From positions 1 to 31,636 of the forward strand of contig URLQ01000014.1 of the NCBI GenBank assembly GCA_900548745.1: a stretch of DNA of 31,636 bases. The letters are read 5' to 3'. Below are positions 31,283-31,636 of the stretch, piece by piece. The number at the start of each line of letters is the position of its first letter. Within the stretch, counting starts at the first letter, position 1. Under the pieces are notes generated by a model that saw only the letters and a list, made by a program, of their open reading frames with translations, was not told the origin of the DNA and did no database searches. This stretch comes from an uncultured Prevotella sp. (lineage in GTDB: Bacteria; Bacteroidota; Bacteroidia; Bacteroidales; Bacteroidaceae). The position numbers and the translations under genes are program-made.

Positions 31283-31314
31283 TTGCATTTCGGCAAAAAG
31301 AATTAGTATCTTTA
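31283..31314 (+). promoter_or_regulatory. Rightward promoter toward the window edge
   Basis: TTG (31283-31285), a 21-nt spacer and TATCTTTA (31307-31314, one base off TAnnTTTG) form a good Bacteroidota promoter. The start would fall near 31321, so array C would lie in the 5' untranslated part of a transcript whose gene is outside the window. Confidence 0.55.
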
Positions 31315-31353
31315 CAACGTAATAAGACAAGTCAGGAAACATGGCTTTTAAAG

Positions 31354-31463
31354 CGGAAAGTCCATGGATTTCATACAGTAAGTCCATGACTTTCAAGTCG
31401 TAAGTCCATGACTTTCATACCGTAAGTCTATGGGTTATGGGGCGTAAGTCTATAGCCTGCCTG
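31354..31463. repeat. 22-nt tandem array C (five units)
   Basis: Five consecutive units of exactly 22 nt start at 31354, 31376, 31398, 31420 and 31442. Units 2 and 3 share GTAAGTCCATGACTTTCA, with a clear dyad AAGTC-CAT-GACTT. Unit 1 has AAAGTCCATGGATTTC. Units 4 and 5 keep only GTAAGTCTAT and are decaying. There are no spacers between units, so this is a tandem repeat and not a CRISPR. Confidence 0.85.
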
Positions 31464-31636
31464 ACAGACTTTATCATTTTACCCAGAACAGGGGTAGGCT
31501 TAACTTATATGTTTAAATTGTGCTATATTCGGATGAATTATATATCATGATATTATTGGATATTGCTTTTGGGGAACAAATGTAAGCGTATCCGCGATGC
31601 TAGTATATATACATCAAAAAAATATCGCTCAAGTTT

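Larger units (their letters stand above)
30661..31636. other. Gene-free control region, 976 nt
   Basis: No credible ORF is present on either strand up to the window edge. The region contains, from left to right, a 12-nt direct repeat, 22-nt array B, an octamer array, an AT-rich stretch with three dyads, a rightward promoter and 22-nt array C. It separates the minus-strand MFS operon from whatever lies to the right. No TAnnTTTG element was found on the minus strand between 30660 and 31320, so the operon's promoter is unclear. Confidence 0.7.

Noticed and set aside
31577..31584. Minus-strand -7 element (TACATTTG) as promoter of the MFS operon
   Set aside because: No -33 element lies at the right distance and it is more than 900 bp from the gene, so it is probably a chance match.
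30661..31636. Insertion sequence or prophage remnant
   Set aside because: No transposase or integrase fragment, terminal inverted repeats or target duplications are visible.

Overview
The window looks like chromosomal DNA of a gut-type Bacteroidota, most likely a Prevotella/Segatella-like member of the Bacteroidales. The signs are promoters of the TTTG-N19..21-TAnnTTTG type, almost no Shine-Dalgarno sequences, many exported glycoside hydrolases in long operons, and intergenic octamer and 22-nt repeats. Taxonomy is inferred from style and was not searched.

Region 1 (1-927): the end of one chromate-transporter half gene and a second half gene broken by a frameshift. Region 2 (928-6067): an octamer-repeat spacer and a good promoter, then iorA-iorB-aminotransferase-CoA transferase. 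These four fit together as a fermentative route: amino acid to 2-oxo acid, ferredoxin-linked oxidation to an acyl-CoA, and transfer of the CoA.

Region 3 (6157-11775, plus strand): an exported TIM-barrel protein, a DUF3826 protein, a GH127 enzyme and a GH141-like beta-helix enzyme. The last two are separated by a spacer carrying three consecutive stem-loops. Region 4 (11776-12641): a gene-free convergent spacer with a clear terminator, an exact 22-nt tandem array, a strong promoter, and about 470 nt of repeat-rich, structured sequence that I read as a candidate non-coding RNA. It ends at a hairpin that can serve both strands.

Region 5 (30660 down to 12642, minus strand): an MFS sugar transporter, a frameshifted cytoplasmic GH78 rhamnosidase, an 889-aa lipoprotein glycosidase of uncertain family (GH138 is my best guess), a 1351-aa propeller-GH2-malectin fusion resembling the GH137-GH2 enzyme BT0996, a GH2 enzyme, a GH106 rhamnosidase and an SGNH acetylesterase. 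Two large stem-loops lie between cistrons. GH127, GH141, GH137-GH2, GH106, GH78, GH2 and an esterase together point to rhamnogalacturonan-II or a similarly complex pectin side chain. No SusC/SusD pair, sensor or regulator lies inside the window.

Region 6 (30661-31636): no gene. It holds two more 22-nt arrays, an octamer array, three dyads and a rightward promoter, so it is probably a control region shared with a gene beyond the right edge.
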